DNA of 8,291 nt from Spirochaetaceae bacterium (lineage in GTDB: Bacteria; Spirochaetota; Spirochaetia; Treponematales; Breznakiellaceae): the NCBI GenBank assembly GCA_031255655.1, contig JAIRSB010000217.1, forward strand, positions 1 to 8,291. The letters are read 5' to 3'. Below the pieces are notes generated by a model. The model did no database searches. It was not told the origin of the DNA and saw nothing but the letters and a program-made list of their open reading frames with translations. Each line of letters starts with the position of its first letter. Within the stretch, counting starts at the first letter, position 1. Of this stretch, positions 1 to 6,905 are shown piece by piece. The position numbers were made by a program, and so were the translations under genes.

Positions 1-1303
1 GCAAGTGTTTTTCTTTCATGTATGCAAAATACGTTTCATTCTTTTCCGTAAGAAAAAAATACCGGTTCATCCGTTTTGCGGCAAACCCGGTAGTTCCGCT
101 TCCGGCAAAAGGGTCGAAAATTAAATCACCTTCATAAGAATAATATTTTATTACACGATTACATAATTCTGAGGGGAATACGGCGGAATGAATTTTATCG
201 AAACACGGATCTATTTTCCATACGTTAGTTGTTTCAAAAACGCCATTTACTTTGCTTGCTTCGATTACATTTTTATCGTATTGATGCATATTCCAGTCAA
301 GCAGTTTATCAGTTTTTTTCCTGTACACCATAACATATTCGGTTACGGCATTCGGTTTATAACCTAACGGTTTGCGGTGCTGCTGAAATCCGCCGACACG
401 GTTTTTCACACTCGCTTCAGGTTTTTCCCAGATAATATCGTCAATAAATTCCCAGCCAATATCAATAAGATAGCGGTGTATATCAAATGGAATAGGGTAG
501 CGCCTACTTGAATGCAAACGGCTTATCCTTGGAACTATTACAGGAGAAGTATTTAGCAAAAAAAATCTGCCCTCTTTTGTAATACGGTAAACCTCTTTAA
601 AAACACTGTATAAAAATTCAAGATAACATTTATATGAAGGATAAATAGAATAATCCCTCGCATTGTAATACGGCGGTGATGTAAAAGTTAAATGTACGCT
701 TTCATCTTTTAATAATTTCATGGTTTCTATTGTTTCGCCATTGACAACAACGTTTTTCATGTAATCATAGCTTTCAGTATGTTTTTGCGCGGTATTTACA
801 TCTTGTTTTGAGGCGTATTCTTTGCTGATAACCTGTTGAATCATTTCATTCGAGTGATTTATAAGAGACTTTAAATGATTATCCACATTTTGTTCACCTT
901 TGAAAACTAAAAGCCCCCTGATAGCCTGACAGACAACTTTAGGATCATCATCTTTAAGTTTATCAATTAAAATTTGTTTTGAATTTTCTATTCGTAAACG
1001 GCCTATCGCGGAAACGGCCTCACGCCGCACATTTGTATCGGAATCTGAAAAGGCGATTTTTTTAAGAAGTACAAGATAATTTTCATTCTTTAATTTTCCG
1101 AGGTTATGTATCGCAAGATAACGAATACTGCTGTTTTCATTTTCCAAATACTTTAGAAGCCATTTTCCGTCAAACGAGGTGGGAAGACGCCCTAAATTTT
1201 TCAATAAAAAAGTTATATCAGAATTAGTCATTTTATGTTTTTCCAAAAAAACGCCAATATCCGCATACTTCAAACCTTTGATAGTTTCCTTTGTCAATTC
1301 CAT
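1..1303 (-). CDS. HEAT-repeat-fused beta-class DNA methyltransferase (N4-cytosine or N6-adenine), 3' end off the left edge
   Basis: I translated this frame by hand: 434 residues from ATG at 1303, open to the left edge. Residues ~58-135 form two to three HEAT-like helical repeats, the clearest at 88-101 (TNVRREAVSAIG). The catalytic part follows. Motif IV is TSPPYY at 208-213. A target-recognition stretch fills ~214-370. Then come a motif X-like HSAVFPSEL (372-380), the AdoMet-binding motif I DPFAGSGTT (397-405) and an acidic motif II residue (E420). The order IV...X-I-II is the permuted beta-class arrangement of the N6_N4_Mtase family; SPPY is usual for N4-cytosine enzymes but not decisive. 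Probably only the last few dozen residues are missing. The start is the first ATG after an in-frame TAA at 1322-1324; M25 (1231) is an alternative. No Shine-Dalgarno is visible. The gene is visibly A+T-richer than the genes to its right, suggesting transfer. Known: such enzymes protect or mark DNA, often in restriction-modification systems. No nuclease gene is in view. Confidence 0.9.
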   Translation of the reverse strand, partial: MELTKETIKGLKYADIGVFLEKHKMTNSDITFLLKNLGRLPTSFDGKWLLKYLENENSSIRYLAIHNLGKLKNENYLVLLKKIAFSDSDTNVRREAVSAIGRLRIENSKQILIDKLKDDDPKVVCQAIRGLLVFKGEQNVDNHLKSLINHSNEMIQQVISKEYASKQDVNTAQKHTESYDYMKNVVVNGETIETMKLLKDESVHLTFTSPPYYNARDYSIYPSYKCYLEFLYSVFKEVYRITKEGRFFLLNTSPVIVPRISRLHSSRRYPIPFDIHRYLIDIGWEFIDDIIWEKPEASVKNRVGGFQQHRKPLGYKPNAVTEYVMVYRKKTDKLLDWNMHQYDKNVIEASKVNGVFETTNVWKIDPCFDKIHSAVFPSELCNRVIKYYSYEGDLIFDPFAGSGTTGFAAKRMNRYFFLTEKNETYFAYMKEKHL

Positions 1304-1309
1304 GAAAGC

Positions 1310-1339
1310 AGTATACCGAGTTTATCCAAGCCTACTCAA
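1310..1339 (-). promoter_or_regulatory. Candidate promoter of the methyltransferase, possibly giving a leaderless transcript
   Basis: On the minus strand TTGAGT (1334-1339) lies 18 bases upstream of TATACT (1310-1315), a reasonable match to sigma-70 -35 and -10 boxes. The -10 box ends seven bases before the A of the ATG at 1303, so transcription could begin at or next to the start codon. This fits the absence of a Shine-Dalgarno sequence. It is a pattern match only. Confidence 0.35.
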
Positions 1340-1382
1340 TGCCGGCGCAAATTGGAGTTTCCCCTGTTTGGCGGGCATTTAC

Positions 1383-1613
1383 CTACGGAATAACCGCCTC
1401 CACAATATCGCTCCAGTGCCCTGCCTCGCCTTTGGCATTTTCGTAGCAGGCCGCATAGAACACCCGCTTCCCACGGTCTTCCTCGTTGTAGTTGAACACC
1501 TCCATTGTCTTGCTGCGAAAGACCCGAATGCCGCAATTCGCCAGCGTTGGCAGGCGCGCTCTCCCGAAACTCCCATACATAACGTACCCCGTAAGCATCC
1601 GCAGACTTCGTTT
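1383..1613 (-). pseudogene. Frameshifted C-terminal fragment of an uncharacterised protein family
   Basis: Two overlapping minus-strand frames each carry half of what reads as one domain. The first, from about 1613 to 1530, gives KSADAYGVRYVWEFRES then PANAGELRHS. The second, from about 1530 down to the TAG at 1383-1385, gives FRSKTMEVFNYNEEDRGKR then VFYAACYENAKGEAGHWSDI and EAVIP. A one-base shift near 1520-1532 would join them. The ending with an aromatic-x-N-x-x-GE-x-G-x-W-S core and a final IP matches, from memory, the C-terminus of uncharacterised proteins seen in spirochaetes and Bacteroidetes. No N-terminal part, start codon or ribosome site is present, and the fragment begins almost directly after the stop of the upstream large gene (1635). 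I read it as a decayed 3' remnant. Family and function are unknown. Confidence 0.55.
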
Positions 1614-1634
1614 TTTTGCCTGAAATGAAAGCGG

Positions 1635-4600
1635 TTAATAACTGATATTAAGACTAGTCCCCACAGTCCCGATGAAATCCGTCGTTTCCGTAAAATCACT
1701 GCGGGAGATGCCGAGCCTAGCGAATACATCAAGATTGAGCCGTCCAAGTATACGCACAATGGATTTATGTTGTGCGTAGAAAGAAAAACTGTCGTAACTG
1801 CCCGTGCAGTCAATAGTAAGCTCCAAAGTTTCCTGACGAATACGTTCTATGTTGGCAAGTGCAAGCTCTCGGAACGCCGGCCACGCGCTCTGTTCGCTGA
1901 ATCTCGAAAAGAACAGTTTGTACAACTCGCCGAGCAGCGATTTTTCGGCGGGGCTTATCCAGTCAATTTTGAATATTCCCGTCCATCCGTCATGAAGCAC
2001 CGTAAGCGCGTCTTCAAATTGAAACTGTGCCCCCTTGAAACCATAAAAAACGAACACCTGCCCCATATTCAAACGCCATGAAGCGTCCTCACCGCGTGGG
2101 AAAGCAATAGCCGCGCCGAAAGAAGTGTTAAATTCATCGTTTTCGTACATCTTGAATAGAGACTTCGCGCCGAAAGCCCCAAACATATTCATAGCGGAAA
2201 AATGCGCGGCGACTCCGGTTCCGAGCACATCTGTCTGAGTATCGAATTTCTGGTTTAATGCGCGGTCTACATGTGCGTCTAAAGCCCGCGGCGTCCATAA
2301 CGAGGCAAGACCGAAAGTTTCCGGTAATTGCAGCGAAATCTGGTATTTGTCGCTGAAATGAGCGTCTTGAATAAGATTCGCCGAGACAGAATTGTCCAAA
2401 CTTTTACGGAGCTTGTCGCCAAGCTCCGCGTCAAACAGGGTGTAAAACGGCGCGCCACCGTAAACCCCGCCCGCTTCGGCAAAAGTTTCGGCAAACTTTT
2501 CAACATCATAGCCGACGTGAATACCGCTGTAAAACAGAAAACGCCGGTACGCACGGTTCACGCGGAAAGAGCCGGAAAGCCCTCTCACTCTGAACGGAAA
2601 ACTCAGCGCTGCCGCCGCTGTCGATTCCGTGCTGTTGATTATGCGGTCAGCCGCGCTGCCCGCGTCGGCGGAAAGATGAAAACCCAGCGGATCCGCGCTT
2701 AATGAAGTCTCGAAATGAGCGCCCAAACGCCGCCTGTCCTCCCCCTCCCCGTTGTCCGGTACAAGATTTCCCCATGTATCCAGCCACACCTTGCCGTAGT
2801 CATGAAACATCTCGCTGCCGCCACCCGTACTTGTCCAGCGTCCTTCCGTGTTGATTAAAAAACCAAACGGAGAACCGGCAATCCGCGTCATACCAAAGCC
2901 AGCTCGCCAGTTTCTGTTTTTCCCGCTGCTTTGAAAAGAACTGTCGGCGTTAAAAAACGAGGAAACGTTACCGGAAAGCGAAATTCCGGCCCCATGTTCC
3001 CACGCCTCCTCGTAAGGAGCCACAAAAAAAGTTTCGTTCAAGTTTACCGGCCCTATCGAACGGGAAATACTGTGCCCGGCATTCCACCAAAGACGGCTTG
3101 AACCCGCCGAAAAAGCGGCGTTCCCCTCTAACTGCGCCCCAAAAATCCGGACGCTTGCCCGCGAACGGTTTACCGCGCTGAAAAAAGTTTCGGTATCCTC
3201 ATTCCAAGGATCTCCGCGCGCCCCGCTTTCCAAAATAGTTTCAAAAACCGGCGCCTCCAGAGCATTCACGCCGTTCACACTGACCACCGTTTCAGCAGAA
3301 CGCCAGTCTAACGATCCGCCGGCGTTCACCGAGTAAGCCGGAGCTCCGTCCAAAAGAACTATCTCGTCAAGCCCGAAACTGCCGCCCTCCGGCATATTCA
3401 CCCCGCCGTTCAAAAACGCCATCACATAGGCGCTCCCGTCGCCGGAATCATCATTCGCTCCGTACACATTCTTTCTAAGCGCCTGCGGATTGTAATACAG
3501 CGGAACATCAATTTTTTTACCGCCCGCGTAAACCTCTTTTTTACCACTGCCGTAACGAAGTTCAACCGCTATCCACGAACCGCCGCTCAAACGATTCAAC
3601 TCCATCGCGGGAATACTAACCTTAATAGCTGTTTCGGAATAATTTCCGAAAGATGACCGCCCCCGCGCCACGATAAAATCAAAAGTCGCGTTTTCACTGT
3701 AGCTAAACGGCCCTTTCACAAAAAAAGCCAGAGTTTTGTAATCGGCAAAAGGCATCACGCCCACCCTGCCTCCCGCGCCCGCCGCGCTTCGGCCATGAGG
3801 AATACCTTGCCACGACACGAACAGAACGCGCTGCCGCGCCCCCTCCGGATGCAGGCGGTCTATCATCTCTGGATAACGAGTGCGAAGACTTTCGTCTATC
3901 ATTTCAATCGTCGAGACACCCTCACCCGGAATACTCTTCACCTCGCCCCCGCCCACCGTAAGAGGTGCGAACTTCGCTCCCCGCACAATAGGCGGAGCCA
4001 GCAGAATTCGACCAGAAATTTCCGCCGCACCGTCATTTATGGCGATAAGCCTTAGATAAGCCGCGTTGCCAAGCACACGCCTGTCCGCGTCCGTCAATTC
4101 TATTTTGAAAATACGCGGAAACTCATCAAAAACCGGACGCAAGACAGACGGATACAACTGCTTTTCAAGTATAAGCGCGGCATTTTCGTAGCCGTCAGAA
4201 TCTTTTGCCGCCAAATCGCCGAATTGTATCACCACGCGCAGCGAATTCGTGTCGCCGCTGAAATTGTAAAACCGGAACGGAACCTCGATAGACCGCGCCT
4301 CTTGCAGTACGCCGCTGTCAATCGGAGTCTGAAACCCGGTCCAGTTCTTGCTGCCGTCCAACGTAAACTCCGCCGCCAGAATTTCCCCGCCCAATGCCGG
4401 ATCGCGGGCGGCGTAAGGCCCGTCCCTGCCGCTTTGTTCTCTCGCGCCGTCCCAGTCAATATTCATCAGCGTAACACCGCCCAAAACATCCGTGTTTCTG
4501 TAATTACGGTACACAAGACCGGCACGCCCCGCCAGAGTCAAACCGGATATTAACGGCGCCTTGTCCTTAGGCGGATTAGACAGAAAAGACGCTGTTTCGG

Positions 4601-6497
4601 AAAGTGTAAGCATATGCTCATTGCCCTCCATACCGGCAGCACGGTAAAGCCCCGTTGTATCAGACTGTGTAAAACCAAGCCCCAGCTTCAAATCCGCTTT
4701 AAGATTCTCGTAATTCCAAGCTGCCATACCTCCGAAACCCACCGTGCCGGGACTGGAAGCCCCCTCCTCCGAAAACGAGTCCCGCGCCATATTCCACCGA
4801 AAACCAAGCGCGCCCTTTGCCATAAAATTTTCATCATCATTGTAAACCGCGCCCAAACCCATCGCGATACTGCCGTTCTTGTTCGCGCTGGAACGCTTAA
4901 GATAACTGATACGAATGACCTCGTTAAATACAGCAGGCGTATACAAACGGACTATACCGGAATTCGGGTCAAATGAAAAATTCGGATCATCAAGACCGGA
5001 GCGCGTTACCTTTACCGAACCGGGCGATACATCCCTCCCGATATTGTACTCCGCTGATGCGCCATAATTCGTAAAGCGCAGACGAGCGTCCGCCGTGTAC
5101 GATTCGTTTCCGGTAAGATAAATTTGATAATTCCACGGCTTGCCATTCAAATCCAGCGCCAAAGGCCAGCGGGCCAGCGGGTCGCGCAAATCTGTTCTCG
5201 CGTCGACACGGGTAAGCTCATAAACACGCCGCTCTTCTATAATACGCTCGCCTGTCTCTTCCTGTACATACAACGGTAAATCACTGTAAAACGCGCTTTC
5301 AGAAAGCGGACTAACATCGAAGTTTTGGATTCGCTCCCCGCTGGATGAATCGACAAGCGCCGCACTTTCAGCCGAACTATCCGGCGAATTGTAACGGCTT
5401 CGCCGCTCAAACGGTGAAAATGTGCCTTTTTCATAGATTATTAACGCGGGCACGCCGTCTATAAGAATGACGGCGGGCTTAGATTCGCCGTTTTCCTGCC
5501 CGGGCTGCGGGTATTCCGCCAAATTTACTTCGCTAAATATAGCCTGAACATCCCCCAAAAAAGTCCCCGGCGCCGAGTAATCCCCCATCGAAACATCATA
5601 ATTACCCGAATACGAGACAGCAAGGCGCGTATCAGGACTAGCCCGCAATTCCACCTGCCCGAAACGCGAACTTGCCGCATATTCGCTTGCGAGAGCCTCC
5701 CGCCAGCGCCGTCCCCGGTTATCCGAGAAAGACCCGTCCTTGTCTTCAAAATAGAGCGTAACGGAAGATGATATGTTGTCGTCCGGCAGTGTGAAAGATA
5801 TACCCCTCATTGTTGAGGACGCCTCAACATAGGAAAAGCTGCGCTCCCTCCCGCCGACAAATTCGCGCTCCTCCCGGACAGCGTCGTCCCAGCGCACCAA
5901 ACTGTGAATTTGCAGAGGACCGCCGCCGAAACGCCCGTACAGACCCAATGACGAAGCAAAATCGCCGCCTAAATCCAAATACGGAAATTCGGGAAAATCC
6001 AGACCTTTGTTGCCTATACCGATATATTGGACTATCTCGCCCGCCTTACCTTCATATCCGGCGCGGTAGGTATTTATCGAATAGTCTTCCTCAAACGCCG
6101 CTTCGACAAACCAGCGCTCCCTTATCCATAATCCCAAACTTAAATCAGCTTCCTGCGTGAAAAGGAAAGGCGAATCGTTTGCCGCTACACTTAATCCCAA
6201 CGGTCCGGCGGCAATCCCCCATTTTGCCGTCAGCGAACCCTTCCAAAAGCCTGACAAGAACAACGAGACATCGCTGTCAAACAAATCGAGAGAAACAATA
6301 GCGGGCGCAGCTTCTTCCGTTATCGCCTGTCTCGCACTTTCGACGTCCAGCAGACTTTCCCTAAGAGCGCTGTCTTCCACCGCAGTGGCGTCCGGCTCGA
6401 TTTCTTGTCCAAATCCGCCCGGTGCGGCAAACAGCAAAAACAGCAGACCTGAGAGCATCGCTTTTAGGCGGTAAAGTTGTTTCAGTTTTTTTTTCAC
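1635..6497 (-). CDS. Giant exported beta-barrel protein, SprA-like outer-membrane protein
   Basis: 1620 residues, starting at GTG 6497. An in-frame TGA lies at 6516-6518 and no ATG intervenes; the next Met (residue 14) would remove the Lys/Arg-rich n-region of the signal peptide, so GTG is preferred although no clear Shine-Dalgarno is seen. The signal peptide covers residues 1-30, with core MLSGLLFLLFAA and possible cleavage near GFG/Q. Almost all the rest is alternating-hydrophobicity beta strands with short turns, ending in GTSLNISY; a terminal aromatic residue is typical of proteins inserted by BamA. Segments resembling SprA (from memory) are: YEGKAGEIVQYIGIGNKGL at 148-166 followed by a Leu-Gln/Gly-rich stretch to ~203; FDPNSGIVRLYTPAVFNEVI at 509-528; MPFADYKTLAFFVKG at 915-929 followed by a polar beta segment to ~962; and GLDEIVLLDG at 1042-1051. 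SprA is the type IX translocon barrel of Bacteroidetes, about 2400 residues, so this protein is shorter. No other type IX genes are in the window. It is transcribed alone and divergently from the lipoprotein. Inferred location: outer membrane. Its substrate is unknown. A large generic outer-membrane barrel is the main alternative. Confidence 0.6.
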   Translation of the reverse strand: MKKKLKQLYRLKAMLSGLLFLLFAAPGGFGQEIEPDATAVEDSALRESLLDVESARQAITEEAAPAIVSLDLFDSDVSLFLSGFWKGSLTAKWGIAAGPLGLSVAANDSPFLFTQEADLSLGLWIRERWFVEAAFEEDYSINTYRAGYEGKAGEIVQYIGIGNKGLDFPEFPYLDLGGDFASSLGLYGRFGGGPLQIHSLVRWDDAVREEREFVGGRERSFSYVEASSTMRGISFTLPDDNISSSVTLYFEDKDGSFSDNRGRRWREALASEYAASSRFGQVELRASPDTRLAVSYSGNYDVSMGDYSAPGTFLGDVQAIFSEVNLAEYPQPGQENGESKPAVILIDGVPALIIYEKGTFSPFERRSRYNSPDSSAESAALVDSSSGERIQNFDVSPLSESAFYSDLPLYVQEETGERIIEERRVYELTRVDARTDLRDPLARWPLALDLNGKPWNYQIYLTGNESYTADARLRFTNYGASAEYNIGRDVSPGSVKVTRSGLDDPNFSFDPNSGIVRLYTPAVFNEVIRISYLKRSSANKNGSIAMGLGAVYNDDENFMAKGALGFRWNMARDSFSEEGASSPGTVGFGGMAAWNYENLKADLKLGLGFTQSDTTGLYRAAGMEGNEHMLTLSETASFLSNPPKDKAPLISGLTLAGRAGLVYRNYRNTDVLGGVTLMNIDWDGAREQSGRDGPYAARDPALGGEILAAEFTLDGSKNWTGFQTPIDSGVLQEARSIEVPFRFYNFSGDTNSLRVVIQFGDLAAKDSDGYENAALILEKQLYPSVLRPVFDEFPRIFKIELTDADRRVLGNAAYLRLIAINDGAAEISGRILLAPPIVRGAKFAPLTVGGGEVKSIPGEGVSTIEMIDESLRTRYPEMIDRLHPEGARQRVLFVSWQGIPHGRSAAGAGGRVGVMPFADYKTLAFFVKGPFSYSENATFDFIVARGRSSFGNYSETAIKVSIPAMELNRLSGGSWIAVELRYGSGKKEVYAGGKKIDVPLYYNPQALRKNVYGANDDSGDGSAYVMAFLNGGVNMPEGGSFGLDEIVLLDGAPAYSVNAGGSLDWRSAETVVSVNGVNALEAPVFETILESGARGDPWNEDTETFFSAVNRSRASVRIFGAQLEGNAAFSAGSSRLWWNAGHSISRSIGPVNLNETFFVAPYEEAWEHGAGISLSGNVSSFFNADSSFQSSGKNRNWRAGFGMTRIAGSPFGFLINTEGRWTSTGGGSEMFHDYGKVWLDTWGNLVPDNGEGEDRRRLGAHFETSLSADPLGFHLSADAGSAADRIINSTESTAAAALSFPFRVRGLSGSFRVNRAYRRFLFYSGIHVGYDVEKFAETFAEAGGVYGGAPFYTLFDAELGDKLRKSLDNSVSANLIQDAHFSDKYQISLQLPETFGLASLWTPRALDAHVDRALNQKFDTQTDVLGTGVAAHFSAMNMFGAFGAKSLFKMYENDEFNTSFGAAIAFPRGEDASWRLNMGQVFVFYGFKGAQFQFEDALTVLHDGWTGIFKIDWISPAEKSLLGELYKLFFSRFSEQSAWPAFRELALANIERIRQETLELTIDCTGSYDSFSFYAQHKSIVRILGRLNLDVFARLGISRSDFTETTDFIGTVGTSLNISY

Positions 6498-6586
6498 CAG
6501 AATTTTCAGCCCGTTTCAGGACGTCCACTCAAATGCCGCCCCTCATAAATTATAGATCTAATCAAAACTCAAATCTCCACGCATTT

Positions 6587-6631
6587 GACTTGTTCGACAA
6601 CCCGGTTGGTTGTCTCCCAAGTCATTTTTTA
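6587..6631 (+). repeat. Two-step hairpin followed by a T-run, left end of the element
   Basis: GACTTG (6587-6592) pairs with CAAGTC (6618-6623), and inside it GACAACC (6596-6602) pairs with GGTTGTC (6608-6614), with a CGGTT loop and a symmetric three-base internal bulge. ATTTTTTA follows at 6624-6631. The shape resembles an intrinsic terminator on the plus strand, but no plus-strand gene lies upstream, so it is more likely part of the repeat. Incidental termination remains possible. Confidence 0.6.
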
Positions 6632-6637
6632 ACGGTT

Positions 6638-6667
6638 GTTGTTTAGAAACTGAAGTTTCTAAACAAC
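6638..6667. repeat. Perfect 14-bp hairpin with two-base loop
   Basis: GTTGTTTAGAAACT (6638-6651) is the exact reverse complement of AGTTTCTAAACAAC (6654-6667), separated only by GA. The right end of the element has the same site as GTTGTTGACAAC (on the minus strand, 6747-6758), where only five base pairs remain. No T-run follows directly, so this is not a standard terminator. Confidence 0.8.
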
Positions 6668-6905
6668 TCTATTATATTACACGATTTTCACGGAATAATT
6701 AAGAATATACCACGTTCCATACCCGCAGGTCTTGCCTATGATAGAGTTGTCAACAACCACTAAAAAATAACTTGCAAGTCCAATATATTATCAAGCCGCG
6801 TCAAAATTATGCCGATTATAAAAAGTAAGGCTCATTCGCGGCTGCGCTGTGCATCCTTTGAATGGGGAATCTTAATTTTATGAAACATATTTCAGAGGAG
6901 ACCAG

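Larger units (their letters stand above)
6587..6780. repeat. 194-bp inverted-repeat element with nested palindromes (MITE- or REPIN-like)
   Basis: The left end (6587-6676, plus strand) and the right end (6780-6737, minus strand) share, in the same order, GACTTG, CAAGT(C/T), ATTTTTTA, GGTTGTTG and ACAACTCTAT(T/C)ATA. The left copy carries two extra blocks absent from the right: 25 bases at 6593-6617 and 21 bases at 6642-6662. Each extra block is itself the tip of a hairpin. In the right copy both palindromes are collapsed to a few bases. The core (6677-6736) is non-coding. There is no transposase and no obvious target-site duplication at the edges. Paired inverted palindromic ends around a short non-coding core are typical of non-autonomous elements such as MITEs or REPINs; calling it mobile is an inference. 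Confidence 0.65.
6498..6905. other. Divergent intergenic region holding a repeat element
   Basis: This 408-base stretch separates the start of the SprA-like gene (minus) from that of the lipoprotein (plus). I see no gene in it. Its left part (6498-6586) holds the upstream region of the SprA-like gene, with no convincing promoter. The middle is taken up by the inverted-repeat element at 6587-6780. The right part (6781-6905) must hold the lipoprotein promoter, but no pair of boxes with good spacing stands out. Confidence 0.7.

Noticed and set aside
1179..1628. Plus-strand open frame of 149 codons
   Set aside because: It overlaps the 5' end of the methyltransferase and the remnant on the opposite strand, and its peptide shows no domain pattern; both opposite-strand readings are far more convincing.
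1379..1813. Minus-strand open frame of 144 codons overlapping the end of the large gene
   Set aside because: It runs out of frame through the C-terminal barrel strands of the SprA-like gene and the remnant; its peptide is Arg/Ser/Cys-rich in the way of shifted-frame readings.
2328..2702. Plus-strand open frame of 124 codons inside the large gene
   Set aside because: It is antisense to a continuous, signal-peptide-bearing gene and is Arg-rich with no recognisable domain.
5810..6160. Plus-strand open frame of 116 codons
   Set aside because: It is the complement of the N-terminal part of the SprA-like gene; the Pro/Arg-rich peptide is typical of an antisense shadow.
1635..6497. Autotransporter or TonB-dependent receptor identity for the large gene
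   Set aside because: No TonB box or plug motif near the N-terminus and no separate passenger plus roughly 300-residue C-terminal barrel; strand-rich sequence runs through most of the protein, with SprA-like segments instead.
6587..6780. CRISPR array or tRNA
   Set aside because: There are only two inverted copies, not regularly spaced direct repeats, and no cloverleaf or T-loop sequence is present.
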